A stretch of DNA of 64,000 bases. Origin: Eutypella sp. D-1. Lineage: Eukaryota > Ascomycota > Sordariomycetes > Xylariales > Diatrypaceae. Of the stretch, positions 22,398-33,800 are shown piece by piece. Position 1 is the stretch's first letter. Each line of letters opens with the position of its first letter. A model generated the notes under the pieces. The model was not told the DNA's origin. It ran no database searches and was given only the letters and a program-made list of their open reading frames with translations. Position numbers and translations under genes: made by a program. The DNA lies in the NCBI GenBank assembly GCA_023313575.1, contig JAJTTP010000006.1:1984001-2048000 (forward strand), in the 5' to 3' direction.

Positions 22398-23763
22398 ATG
22401 TCCGAGAAGACGGCGCTGGTGACGGGCGCGACGGGCCTGCTCGGCCGGCAGGTCGTGCGGGCCTTCGAGCGCCGGCAGTGGCGCGTCAAGGGCACGGGGT
22501 ACTCGCGGGCGGACGGGGCCCAGGTCCTGCGCGTCGACCTGGGGAGCGCCGCCGAGGTCGAGAGGGCCCTCGATGAAGTCAAGTGCGTTCACTCAAGTTC
22601 CTGGTCTTTTTATAGGCTTGTATAGACAAAGGCCCTGTTTATTCGTTCGTTTTTGCTGACTTGATGGATGATGTCCCCCTTTTGCGGGGGCGCGTTTACG
22701 ATATAGACCTCAGGTTGTCGTACATTGTTCGTAACCTCCCTCCCTCTCTGCCTCCCTACCTACCTACATACCCAACCCCTTCTTCCCAAGCTAACAGGGG
22801 GTCCCCATTTCCCGAGCAAACCAGGCGCCGCAAACAGGTTCCCAGACAAATGCGACGCAGACCCGTCAGGGGCAGAAGCCCTGAACGTGTCAGCGACAGC
22901 GACGCTAGCGTCACTCTGCGCGACGCGCGGCGCGGTGCTGATCTACATCAGCACGGACTACGTGTTCCCGGGGCGACCGGGCGAGGCGCCGTACGCGGCG
23001 GACGCGGAGCCGGCGCCGGCCAACACGTACGGGCGCACGAAGTTGGAGGGGGAGCGGGCGGCGCTGGCGGCGTTCCAGGGGCAGGAGAAGGAAGGTGGCG
23101 GCGCGGCGGTGGTGCTGAGGGTGCCTGTACTTTACGGCGATGCTGAGGTCCCTGCCGAGAGCGCCGTCAATGTCCTCATGGATGCCCTCTGGAAGTCCCA
23201 GGACCGTGTTGCGGAGGGCGCTGAGAAGATCAAGATGGATCATTGGGCCCGTCGATACCCTACCAATACGGAGGACGTGGGTCGTGTCTGCCATGGTATG
23301 CCCCCCCCCCCTCTTCCCCCTTCTCTCCTGTCAAAAGGGCGATTAAAGATGCTCGACTATCCCGGCAGAGTCGTCGTCCATTCATCACCCCCCGCCCGTA
23401 TTCCTGCCCACTATCGACATCACATCCAGCTAACGCTCGCTACGCTCAGACATCGCAGAGAAATACCTGACCACAGCCCCCGGCGCGGCGCGCACGGCAC
23501 TGCCGCGCATCCTGCAGTTCTCGTCGGAGGACCGGTTCACCAAGTACGAGATCTGCGGGGTGTTCGCGGAGATTATGGGGTTATCGACGGCAGGGCTCTC
23601 GCCGGACGTGCCACCCGAGAACGCCGGGGCCGGGGCGGGCGCTGTCCAGAGACCCTACGATACCCACCTCAGCACCCGCGAACTCCAGGACCTCGGCATC
23701 AGCGTCGCGACCCTGGATTTCGTCGCCTGGTGGCGGTGGAATGTGCGGGCTTTTCGGAAGTGA
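22398..23763 (+). CDS. RmlD/MAT2B-type NAD(P)-binding reductase family protein
   Basis: Four exons: 22398-22582, a 20-base microexon 22707-22726, 22825-23295 and 23450-23763, giving 329 residues. The Rossmann loop GATGLLG sits at residues 10-16. The microexon restores the conserved strand and motif KPQVVVHCAANRFPDK across both junctions; without it the segment is lost or out of frame. Then follow YISTDYVFPG, the catalytic-type Y137-G-R-T-K141 and VLRVPVLYG. The family is the extended short-chain dehydrogenases, including dTDP-4-dehydrorhamnose reductase and the regulatory beta subunit of methionine adenosyltransferase. Fungal proteins of this type are usually annotated as either; I cannot choose. 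Very GC-rich exons. Cytosolic location is inferred from the lack of targeting signals. Confidence 0.85.
22707..22726 (+). other. 20-base microexon of the reductase gene
   Basis: Flanked by AG (22705-22706) and GT (22727-22728). It encodes K(end)-P-Q-V-V-V-H-C(start), the beta strand and His-Cys of the extended SDR fold. Phases are consistent: exon 1 ends in phase 2, the microexon ends in phase 1, and exon 3 starts with GC GCC GCA. Donor GTTCGT is weak but begins with GT. Confidence 0.8.
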
Positions 23764-25011
23764 GAGGTGCGGTGAGGTGGGTGAAGGGGGCGTGGGCAGT
23801 GTAGGGGTTGACTCTAGCTGAGGAGGATAGGATTGGGTATAGATAGTGTGATAGATAGTGAGAAAGGGGGAAGGGGAGGGGGGGAGGTTTACCTTGTCTA
23901 ACTAACCTGCCTTATATCGGATACTACATGTACACACAGATGCTTGTTTTCTATTCCCTAAAGAAAAGCTTTTCCGTCCTAGTTCTACGGATAAAAGATG
24001 AATATGGATATATATACTTATGTAGCGTATAACAACACAAACAACAACAACAGAAAGGATAGATGGTGAACACTTTTATCGAGGCAGGAAAGGGGTGAAC
24101 CCCCCCCCCCCCCCCCGCCCCTCCCGGCCCCCAAAACCGCGGTGACAAGTCGAAGGATGGGGGAAGGACGGGATGGATAGATGGCTGGAGATCTCCATCC
24201 CATCCGTCTTGAGCCCGCTTCGTTTCATTGCTTCGTCCTATGGCCGGAGTTATAGCTTACCGAACCCCCCTCCTTTCCCCCCTTCTCTCTGTTCCCCTTC
24301 CTCTAAATCTCTCATCTATATCTCTTCAGGAAAACCGTGCACACGTTTGAGTCGAGCATGGAAGACCAAACATCATCCCGCCACCTCCCGCCCCCCCCCC
24401 CCCCCCCAACTAAAGAGAAGAGACGAGGGCGTTCATTGCTTCGCGCGTTTGAAGATCTCGCTCGTCCTTGTCACTACCATTGCTCGCTCGATGTGATGCG
24501 ACTGACTTACTTACTGTTTCCGGCTCGCTCTATTACGAATAAGTATGTATATATATATATTTGTGTGTGCGTATGTATCTCACTTTCAGCCCTCCTATTT
24601 CTGTATGCTGTATCTTCATATTCCATCTCCCCCTATCCCACGCTAGACTCGAAAAGTGGAAAGGGGAGGACCGTTGGACGTATTCATATGCGTAGATTAT
24701 GTATTTATTCATATATGTATGTATGTATGCACGCGTGCACGCGCGCGGATCACTGCTAAGCAGCAGCAGCAGTAGTAGTAGATGTGATGTAATGTAATAT
24801 AATGTAATGATTTCATTCGCGATCTCATTGAAAGACCCTCCCGCTGTCCATAGTCCGATAAGGTCACGTGGCATCTATGTAAATCCATCATCATAGCCAA
24901 CGCCTCCCCAAAAACGGCGGGCATTCCAACGAGAAACAAAATCGGCCTCCCCAGCCCGATAAAGGGGGTGGGTAAAAACCATATAAAAAAACAACAGGAT
25001 GCGAACGAAAA
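23764..25011. other. Convergent intergenic region rich in simple sequence
   Basis: Between the reductase (+) and the permease (-). It holds two 17-base C homopolymers (24100-24116 and 24391-24407), TA/TG-rich alternating tracts at 24543-24578, a 38-base alternating pyrimidine-purine run at 24710-24747, and a short AGC/AGT repeat near 24759-24780. No gene is supported. Confidence 0.7.
24710..24747. repeat. Alternating pyrimidine-purine tract (Z-DNA prone)
   Basis: Thirty-eight bases alternate strictly between pyrimidine and purine, starting as CATATATG, moving through GTATGTATGC and ending as CGCGTGCACGCGCGCG-like sequence. It lies in the 3' flanks of two convergent genes, where transcription-driven supercoiling would collide. 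Confidence 0.85.
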
Positions 25012-26987
25012 TCACGAAGACGCAGACCGCCGCCAGGCCCAAAACTTCCACCATCTCGACCTCGCAGGGTCGCCTTCGCGTTTCCTGCGGTTGGAGGAGG
25101 GACTTCTTCGAGAGACCTGGTCGCGGCCCTGGATGCGCCAGAAGAAGACGGGGATGCCGGTGAGGACGAAGGCGACGACGACGAGGGTCTGGAGGGGCTG
25201 GGCGAAGACGGCGCGGGAGAGGAGGAAGAGGCTGACGCAGCAGAAGACAACGGGGGTCGTGACCCAGGTGCGGTAGGGCCGCTCGAGCGCCGGCTCGCGC
25301 ACCCGCAGCACGATCAGCCCCAGCACCGTCAGGAAGTAGAACGAGTACCCCGCCACCCCGTAGAACGTCAGCAGCGACCCGAACTCCCCCACCGCCACGT
25401 ACCCGGCCGTCAGCAGCCCGTTGAACACGAGCGCTGCAACCGGCGTGAAGAAGAGGCCCGTGTCCTCGTCCGCGAACACGCTGCGCAGCCGTCGCGAGCA
25501 CCAGCCACGGGACCGGGTCGTTGCTGATGATGATCCGCCGGCGGACGAGGAGCCGGGCACGCCGATGCGCCCGATGAACGCCGGCACGTAGCCCTCCTTG
25601 GCGGCGGCGTAGACGAGGCGGCTGCTGGTGAAGGTGGACGAGTTGAGGGAGCCGAAGCAGGAGGCGCTGACGATGAGGGCGAACACGAGCGCGCCGGCGG
25701 GGCCGAACACCTTGCTGCCGAACTTGACGGCCACCGTGTTGGACGAGTTGATCGTCGCCAGCGGCAGGACGAGGAAGTACGACACGTTGGCGAGTATGTA
25801 GCTGATGATGACGATGGGCATGGCCGAGTGGATCACACGCGGCAAGTCTCGCGACGGGTTCCGGAATTCGCCCACCACATAATTGGTCTGTCAAAACAGG
25901 TTTTTTTGATTAGTACGATAGAGGAAAATCATGGCAGATTTTAGCGGCAGCTACTCACGTTGTCCCAGCCATCGTAGGCCCAGAGGCCGGCGTACAGCGC
26001 CACGGCCCAGTGAGTCAGATCTTTGCTCGTGCCCTCGAACCACTCGTGCGTCTTCCAGTCCAGGGCGGCCTCGCCCGAGTAGGATAATCCGGTGGCGGCC
26101 ACGACGATACCGAGTACGGTGACGCCAAGCAACGCGATGAACTTCAAAAACATGAGCGCGTCGTTGACACGCGTTGCGAACTTGGTGGAGATGCAGTTGA
26201 TGAGCGTCACGAGGAACAGTCCTACCAGTCCCGTGCCCTTGGTGACCCAGGGATTCACCGTCTCGGCGTCGGCGCCGATGACGGACCTCACGAGATACTC
26301 CCCCATAATGATAGAGATAATAGCAGCGCTGCCGGGCTTCAGGACAAGGACGGCGACCCAGGTGAAGAGGAAGCCAACCAACTCGCCCATGATCTTGGAC
26401 AGATATGCCTGGGAACCCCCATTAAGGGGGATGGCACCGCCCAGCTCGGCATAGCTCGCGCCACCGGTCCACGCCAGGACGCCAGCCACGGCCCAGACTA
26501 TCAGGGCGGCACCGGGAGAGCCCACATTGGAGTTGACTTGACTCGGGGAGGAGAAGATTCCGGAACCGATCATCAAGCCTATTATCAAGCCCAAACCGTT
26601 CAGATAGGTCAAGGTCTTGTGTTTCTCCAGCGACGCGCCTCCCAGACCGCCGTGGTGCTGGGCGGCGGAGGTGGGGGCACCGAGCGGGGCATAACCAGGG
26701 GCGGCGGAAGAAGATAGGGGGAAGAGGTTGGCGGCGAAGTCGAAATTGGATGTTACCGAATAGGACCTGCCATGTGATCGGCCATAGGAAGGCCTAGCAG
26801 CGGGGTTATCATCGTCTAAAGGGTCGTCGTGTTCGAGGGAGAGCTTCCGAGAGGAGGATATGGAGGGTCTCGAATCGGTGTCGGTATCTGAGTAGGCTTC
26901 GGGCCCGCGACTGGAGGAAGCTAGCGATGCGAGTTCGAGGGAGTCGCGGGCGGTTGGTTGGAGGCCCGAGGAGTACTGAGCGGGCAT
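25012..26987 (-). CDS. L-type amino acid permease (APC superfamily, Mup1/LAT-like)
   Basis: Exons 25959-26987 and 25012-25887, with a 71-base intron, give 634 residues. The ATG at 26987 opens a 150-residue Ser/Asp-rich cytosolic tail; an earlier in-frame extension has no ATG. The first membrane helix carries LGLIIGLMIGSGIF, the unwound glycine-rich substrate site of amino acid transporters. Later helices include GGASYAELGGAIPLNGGSQ and YDGWDNTNYVVGEFRNP (the intron interrupts this motif), a hallmark of the LAT/Mup branch. The C-terminal part has FYFLTVLGLIVLRVREP. About 12 membrane segments are expected at the plasma membrane. A hydrophilic insert of about 35 residues (VPGSSSAGGSS to DEDTGLFF) lies between segments 8 and 9. 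Methionine or a large neutral amino acid is the likely substrate, by family only. Confidence 0.87.
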
Positions 26988-28824
26988 CGCAGGTTGGGGG
27001 AGGGGGAGGGGGAAAGCCGAGAGAAAGAGAGGGCGAGGAACAGAGAAGAGACGGACGACTATGAGAGACGATGGGTTGGATCGAATTGCTGCTACCTGAT
27101 GAATGCGATACTTGAAATTCGAGACCACACCATGTCGTCGCCTGTTACGCGGATGGAAAAGCTCCTCGTTTTGGAAGTTGAATGCTGGATGAGGAAATAT
27201 GATATTATGTATGGTATTATGTATAGTATTGTCTGAACGTGTTAGTCCGTAAATTGGCAGAATGGCAGAATGGGTTCTCGATATTCGATATCCACTACTT
27301 GGAAGATCAAACCCTTGTTGTCTCCTTTTTATCGCTTTCCTCTTTTTTTCTTCTTTTTACAACTAGTCGGCGAATTTCCCCAACAATTACTGGTTCAGGT
27401 TAAAACGTCGATGATGTCAAGGGGCTTCTTAAGGGGGCTCTTTTAGGATTTAGCACGTTCTTAAGACAGGCGAACAAGATGGATGCCGGGATGCCAGGAT
27501 GTCGCCAGGATGTCGCCAGGTGCATGGGTGACGGGGATTATGGCGTTTCCTTCGTATCCAGTAGTTACTATGTACCTAGGTACCTAGATATGTGTATTCC
27601 GTAGGTACCCTTTAGCCAAGAACAAAAGAACAAATATGCGAAGAAGAAGAAGAAGAAAAGGACGTGATCTGGATCAGGATCAGGATTAGTTAGTTGAAGT
27701 AAAGGTGGTTCAAGGTAAAGCAATTAATTGCAAATGGAGGTTGTTCCAAGTTGTGTTGTATAAGAAAACAAAACAAGCTTCCAAGGTTGGTATTAGATGT
27801 TATGCTTCAAAAGCTATGGGGCAGATACTACTATGTATACTACTATGTATTACAAGTATCAAGTAAGTACTTTAGGTAGTTGCAAGAGAAAGGAGATCTA
27901 GAGAATCTAGGATAGGAAAGAAGAGGTGAAGTCGGTTGCGGAGCTGCAGGTCATGGAACAATGAATACCTCCAGTAAACCTTGGTAGATTTTCAGATACT
28001 TGTGGTTTACTTTAGAGAGCCATATAATAGCAGTTATCTCTAATGTCTTCTGGGCATGGAACTATGTAGGTAGTCCCAAGTACTATACCAAGTAAATATG
28101 TACTAAGTAGCAGCTCCCCAGTTCAAGCTCCAGCTCTATGTAACCTCCAGGGCTGCTTCTCCATCTTGATAGGCTTGTTAGGGCTACGCTAGACATCCAT
28201 AGATGCCGGGATGCCAGTTAGTGGTACAAGGTCGGCATGCAGTACTGCAGCAACATGGTCAATGCACACCATCACATGCACTCCCAAGGCGGTCCTGGAA
28301 AGAAAGCGGATAGTGTTTCAAGTAATAAACGACAAAAAAATTGAAAGATAGATGAACGAAATTCAGAAGAAAAAAAAAGTAATAAAAGACAGAAAACAAA
28401 GGACAAAAAGGGATTAAGTAAATAGCCCGCATTAATGACATTTATGCCATGTATTTCCCTAACCTTATTATTCGAATTGATCCTAGGTAGGTACGTAGCC
28501 ACATGATGGTATAGCAAGTGTAATAGTGTATTAAGTGGTACTAAAAACGGACAGTGGCTGCCAGCCTGCGCCGCCTGACAGCAAGCTTACAGAGGTACGA
28601 AAAGGAGGGAAAAACTCAAGTGTGGCTTGACAACCTCTTCGTACTTTGTACCTCAAACAGATCTCATCAGACCCCTTTATTAGTCTTTTACCTACAGGAT
28701 ATAGTACCTACATAGCTCGAAACATCTATTCTCTTTTGAAAGACCTAACTGAGGGACCACGGCCCCTCTTCGAAAAAATAAAAATAAATCTCAGATTAGG
28801 TCAGGCGACCATGATTTTGCACCA
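26988..28824. other. Divergent intergenic region, permease and LeuRS promoters
   Basis: No gene is supported. It contains GTACCTAGGTACCTAG at about 27572-27587, a local array of GATG(C/T)CGCCAGG-like units at 27481-27521, and a second copy of GATGCCGGGATGCCAG at 28202-28217. The ATG at 28811 opens an 8-codon frame that overlaps the LeuRS start. Confidence 0.5.
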
Positions 28825-28837
28825 ATGCATTCGGTAG
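28811..28837 (+). promoter_or_regulatory. Short upstream ORF overlapping the LeuRS start codon
   Basis: ATG ATT TTG ... CGG TAG encodes MILHQCIR and ends inside the LeuRS frame, 14 bases after the upstream ATG comes the main one. It matters only if the transcript starts before 28811, which the sequence cannot show. Confidence 0.3.
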
Positions 28838-31800
28838 CTTTCAGGGCCCGAGGCCAGTTCCGGCCATTTTGGACATCATCATGCCTCTCCCGCCGGCGTC
28901 CGTGCCAGCGGCTGCCCCATGTCCGGGCTTACGCCACGGCACATCTTGATCTGACGGCGCTTGACAAAAAATGGCGTCAGAGGTGGGCGAGGACAGAAAC
29001 GAGCTCTGCCAAGCCGGAGAAGGAGCAGGTATCGGATAATGAGAGGGAGAACAAGTACATCCTCTCCATGTTCCCCTATCCCTCGGGGAACTTGCACCTG
29101 GGCCACCTTCGAGTCTATACCATCGCCGATGTCGTGGCTCGCTATCACGCGTTGCAGGGACGCAACGTTCTCCTGCCTATGGGCTGGGATGCCTTCGGCC
29201 TCCCTGCGGAAAACGCCGCTATCGAGAGGGGTATCGACCCGGCCGAGTGGACCAAGGGCAATATCGCTCGCATGAAGGAGCAGCTAGGGCTGATGAATGC
29301 CAGTTTTGACTGGACGCGGGTTCGTAAAGGCATCCCCACCGGCCGGAGAGACCATTCGTAATGGCCAAAGTTTGACACGTACATATAGGAATTCTCGACC
29401 TGCGACCCGGAGTTCTACAAGCACACGCAGAAGATCTTCCTGCTGCTGCACCGGCACGGGCTGGTGAGCCGCGAGAAGGCCACCGTGAACTGGGACCCCG
29501 TCGAGAAGACCGTGCTGGCCAACGAGCAGGTCGACGCCGACGGCCGGTCCTGGCGGTCCGGCGCCCTCGTCGAGCAGCGCGACCTCGAGCAGTGGTTCCT
29601 GCGCATCACCGACTTCAAGGAGGCCCTGCTGCGCGACCTCGACAAGCTCGGCGCCGACGACGCCTGGCCCGAGAGGGTCCTGGCCATGCAGAAGAACTGG
29701 ATCGGCCGGAGCGAGGGCGCCTACTACCGCTTCCCTGCTACAGCACTTGACGATCGTTTCACGAGCCTGAGTTTCGAGGTCTTCACCACCCGCCCCGAGA
29801 CCATCTTCGCGGCCCAGTACATCGCCATCTCACCAAATTCAAGTCTCGCTCAGTCTCTCGCTAGAGAATACGGCTTCGAGCACGACTTAGAACGGGCTAA
29901 GACCCTGCCTCATGATTCCAGGGAAGGCTTCCTAGTACCCAATGTCCGGGCCAGAAACCCGGTGGCGTTGGCGGGCCTCAACACGGCTGCGCAGGCTGCG
30001 CAGGCTGACTTCCTACCCGTATATATTGCCCCTTATGTAAGAGGGGACTATGAGACTGCTGCTCTGATGGGCGTCCCTGCTCACGATGCAAGGGATTTCG
30101 CATTCTGGAAGCGACATTGCCCGGATGACCCGATCTTGTACGCTCTGACTACAGACAAAGATGGGTCACTTCCAAAGGACGACAGTGCGCCCGTAGTCGT
30201 GCCTGGATACATGACCTCCATTGCCGGTCAGTACGAAGGGATGCCCTCTGAGGAAGCAGCCAGCGAAGTTGTGCGTTGGATCGCACAAGAGACACGATCG
30301 AACCTGGCGCCACAACGGGCAGATGGCTCACGACTAGCGCATGGGCCACTACTGGCAAGGTCAACGGTGAAATGGAAACTCAGAGACTGGCTGATTAGTC
30401 GCCAGCGATACTGGGGAACCCCTATCCCCATAATACACTGCGACGAATGCGGAATCCAACCCGTGCCGGAAGACCAGCTCCCCGTCACACTTCCCAAAGT
30501 AAGTCACCACTGGGCGGGCGGGAGAATGGGCAACCCCCTGGAGACGGCGACCGACTGGATCAAGACGACCTGTCCCAAATGCCACGGTCCGGCGAGGAGA
30601 GATACCGACACGATGGACACGTTCATGGATTCAAGCTGGTACTATATGAGATTTCCCGACCCTCACAACCCGACGCTACCAATATCGGAAGAAGCCGCAA
30701 AAAAGCACCTGCCCGTGGATATATACATTGGCGGCGTAGAACACGCCATTCTTCACCTACTCTACTCCCGGTTCGTGTACAAGGCCGTCATGGGCCTCTT
30801 GCACTCCGGTAAAACCAAGGACACCATTGCCGGCGCCGAGCCAACAAAAGATGACAAGAGGATGGTAGGCGCTACCACATCAAATCTGGAGCCATTCAAG
30901 CGCCTCATAACGCAAGGAATGGTGCATGGCAAGACGTACACGGACCCGACGACAGGGCGATTCCTGAAGCCGGACGAGGTGGACCTGACAGACCCACAAG
31001 CGCCCACGATCTCGGCGACGGGGGCACGCCCCACGGTCTCGTACGAGAAGATGTCCAAGTCAAAGCACAACGGCGTCGATCCGGGCGACTTCATCGCCCG
31101 GTACGGCGCGGACCCGACGCGCGCGCACATCCTGTTCCAGGCGCCCGTCGGCGACGTCCTGAACTGGGACGAGCACAAGATCGCCGGCGTGACGCGCTGG
31201 CTTATGCGCGTGCACGATCTCGTGCTGGCCCTCGGCCCGCGTCCTCTCCCCGTCGACGACGACTTCGACGCCGCGGCGCACTTCCAGAAAACCGCGGAAC
31301 AGGCAGACGAGGCGGCGCGGCGCGTGCGCGCCGCGGACGCCGAGCTCTGGCGCGCCACGCAAAACACCATCGTCTCCGTCACGCGCTCCATGGAGCGCGT
31401 GTACTCGCTCAACACGGCGGTCTCGGACCTGATGAACTTGACGAACGCGCTAGCACGGGCGGGCACGGCCGGCGCGTCCCCTGCGCTCCGCGCCGCCTCC
31501 GCCGCTCACCTCCTCCGCATGCTGGCGCCCATCGCGCCGGCCGTCGCCGAGGAGTGCTGGGCCGCGCTGCATAGCCCGGGAGAGGAGGAGCAGGTATCGA
31601 CACTATTCGGGCACGACGGCGGTCGACGACGCGCACAATGGCCATTCCCCGACGGCACGCTAGCGTCGCTGCCGCGCGCGGACACCGCCCAGTGCGCCGT
31701 CATGGTCAACGGCAAGCGGCGGTGCGTGGTGGAGGTTCCGGCGGTGGCCGGGGAGGACGGGAGGCCGGGGGACGACGCGGACGGCGTCGCGCTCGCCGCC

Positions 31801-31944
31801 TGGCTTACCGCGCAGATCCTTCGCACGCTCGAGGCGGGCGAGGGCGGCGGGAAGCGCACCTCTGTCGATATCCGCCGGGCCCGTCGGGCTATCCCCGTCC
31901 GTGGCGGCAAGGTGATTAATTATGTCGTGGACGATAAGTCGTAG
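28825..31944 (+). CDS. NAM2: Leucyl-tRNA synthetase, mitochondrial
   Basis: Exons 28825-29319 and 29389-31944 (69-base intron) give 1016 residues. The enzyme charges mitochondrial tRNA-Leu with leucine. An Arg/Ser-rich N-terminus ([17 protein letters not shown]) looks like a mitochondrial targeting peptide; the following [12 protein letters not shown] is the usual start of bacterial-type LeuRS. The HIGH motif is HLGH at 91-94 within [22 protein letters not shown] is at 719-723. Between them lie the tRNA-binding and CP1 editing region and a zinc-type pair of CxxC motifs (HCDEC and CPKC). In yeast NAM2 and Neurospora leu-5 this protein also assists group I intron splicing; whether it does so here is unknown. 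GC content varies strongly along exon 2. The mitochondrial release-factor methyltransferase gene follows 656 bases downstream on the same strand. Confidence 0.93.
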
Positions 31945-32600
31945 ACAAAGATGTATGGCTTAGAGTACGTGGTTAGACCGCGTACGAGTGGATGACACTA
32001 AGGAGGTTATCGTGAATCTACATGAGTGGATGCACATTCGATACTTCGGCAGTTGCGGAAGTAAGCCTGTGCGATATGGATAGGAACGAACATCATGGAC
32101 ATTAAAAAAATAGGAGTGGACTGAACTAAGCTTATTGTACATATGAGAAGATACGCAACACGCACTCTACTTATCAAGAATTGAGGCCACTCTGCCGCGT
32201 TTGTTGTGCACACAAATGGCCCTTCTCCTTAAGTGGTGAAGCCCCTTAATGACTTGCAGATCGCGATCCACCATTCTCGCCAAGCAACTTGTGTGACTCC
32301 ACTTTAAGTTTTTCTTTAGTTATAAGACCAACGCTTACCTGGATATTTCTCCTTATTAACCTCTTTACGCCTCAACAAGCTATATTCATTCACCAATCAA
32401 GAAACTCCCAACTCTTTCAAATATGTATATATAAATCACCCATATCCAAAATGCACTTACGCGAGTTCCACCTAAAGGTCTCCGCCACGTGAGTAGACAC
32501 CTACCTGCGTAGACGAGCCGAGGGGGGCCCAACGCACCCAGAAACGCGGGCGAGAACAATAAAAAAGGGGGGCCAGGCAAGGCCAGGCCAAGAAAAAGCA
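31945..32600. other. Intergenic region between LeuRS and MTQ1
   Basis: Holds the LeuRS 3' end and the MTQ1 promoter. At 32451 a short ATG frame, MHLREFHLKVSA, runs into a GTGAGT donor-like site at 32492; it could be an upstream ORF or a first exon, but the evidence is thin. Confidence 0.4.
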
Positions 32601-33800
32601 ATGCCCCGACTACGGCCCTCGCTGCTGCGCCGCGCCCACCGCGCCTCGCCGCTCCTCGCGGCGCTGCTGCCCGCATGCCGGGACCTGGGGTCCGCGCGCA
32701 ACGAGCTGCGGTGGATCCGGGAGCACGTGCTCTCATCACGGTCGCCGTCCGCTCAGAGCGGGTCACGAAGCAGGAATACCATCGCCCGCCTCTGCGCTGC
32801 GCGCGGCCGCGGCCTCCCCCTGCAGTACGTGCTGGGCTCGCAGCCCTTCGGGCCCCTGGACATCGCGTGCCGCGCGGGCGTGCTGATCCCGCGCCCCGAG
32901 ACCGAGGCCTGGGTCTATACGCTGGCGGGGCTCCTCCTCCGCAGTAATGGTGCCGCCGGTAGGCAGACGCCGGGGGCAGCACCCCCACTGCGCGTCGTCG
33001 ACTTCTGCTCTGGAACCGGCTGCGTCGCGCTGCTCCTGGCGGCGCTTTTGCAAGCACGACCGCACGGGCCTCATCGCGGCCGTGCGCGCATCCGCGGTTT
33101 CGACATCGAGCCCCGCGCCGTCGCGCTCGCGCGGCACAACCTCGCGCGCAACGCGGACCGCGTGAGTCCTAGTCGCCCAGGGGGCTCGGGGGGTACCCAC
33201 GACGTTGTGGCGTTCGAGAGGGCCGATGTGTTCGCCGAGGACTGGCTGGATTTTCTGCGTAGGGATTCCCGCGAGGACGGGGACGGGGACGGGGACAGGG
33301 AGCCGAGGGTCGACGTCCTCGTCTCCAACCCGCCCTACATCTCGGCCCGCGGCTTCGACCGCGACACCGGCCGCTCCGTACGGAATCACGAGCCTAGACT
33401 CGCCTTGGTGCCTGACCCGGCCCTGATGATTGGCCTCACGGGCGACGGGAAATATGACTGTGCGCCCGAGGACGTCTTCTACGCCCGCCTCCTACGCATC
33501 GCCCAGCAGACACGGGCGGGGATCGTTGTCTTCGAGGTCGGTGACCTTGCACAGGCGGCGCGGGTCGTTGGCTTAGCACTGGCCGTGGGAACCGCGAAGG
33601 CTGCGCCGGAGGGAGGCAGCGGTGGATGGGACGCGACGAGCGTCGAGATCTGGCGCGATTGGCCTGACATGCAACCGGATGCACACGAGGCGCAAACCGT
33701 GCGCGTGGCCGACTGCGAAATCCCCGTTAAAGGTAGCGGGCATGGGAGGGTTGTGGTGTTACGGAGGGGTGTATGGGATACCAGCGGCGCACGTGGTTGA
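32601..33800 (+). CDS. MTQ1: Mitochondrial peptide-chain release factor glutamine methyltransferase (PrmC/HemK family)
   Basis: A single-exon 399-residue protein. The enzyme methylates the glutamine of the GGQ motif in the mitochondrial release factor, with S-adenosylmethionine as donor. Seen here: an Arg-rich N-terminus (MPRLRPSLLRRAHRAS) fitting a mitochondrial presequence; the helical PrmC N-domain ending in IPRPETE (96-102); motif I DFCSGTGCVALLL (134 on); and the defining catalytic NPPY at 243-246. A low-complexity insert (EDGDGDGDRE) precedes the NPPY strand, and the C-terminus is longer than the bacterial enzyme by about 70 residues. An alternative spliced N-terminus starting at 32451 is possible but not needed. 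The gene lies in tandem behind the mitochondrial LeuRS gene. Confidence 0.92.
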   Translation: MPRLRPSLLRRAHRASPLLAALLPACRDLGSARNELRWIREHVLSSRSPSAQSGSRSRNTIARLCAARGRGLPLQYVLGSQPFGPLDIACRAGVLIPRPETEAWVYTLAGLLLRSNGAAGRQTPGAAPPLRVVDFCSGTGCVALLLAALLQARPHGPHRGRARIRGFDIEPRAVALARHNLARNADRVSPSRPGGSGGTHDVVAFERADVFAEDWLDFLRRDSREDGDGDGDREPRVDVLVSNPPYISARGFDRDTGRSVRNHEPRLALVPDPALMIGLTGDGKYDCAPEDVFYARLLRIAQQTRAGIVVFEVGDLAQAARVVGLALAVGTAKAAPEGGSGGWDATSVEIWRDWPDMQPDAHEAQTVRVADCEIPVKGSGHGRVVVLRRGVWDTSGARG

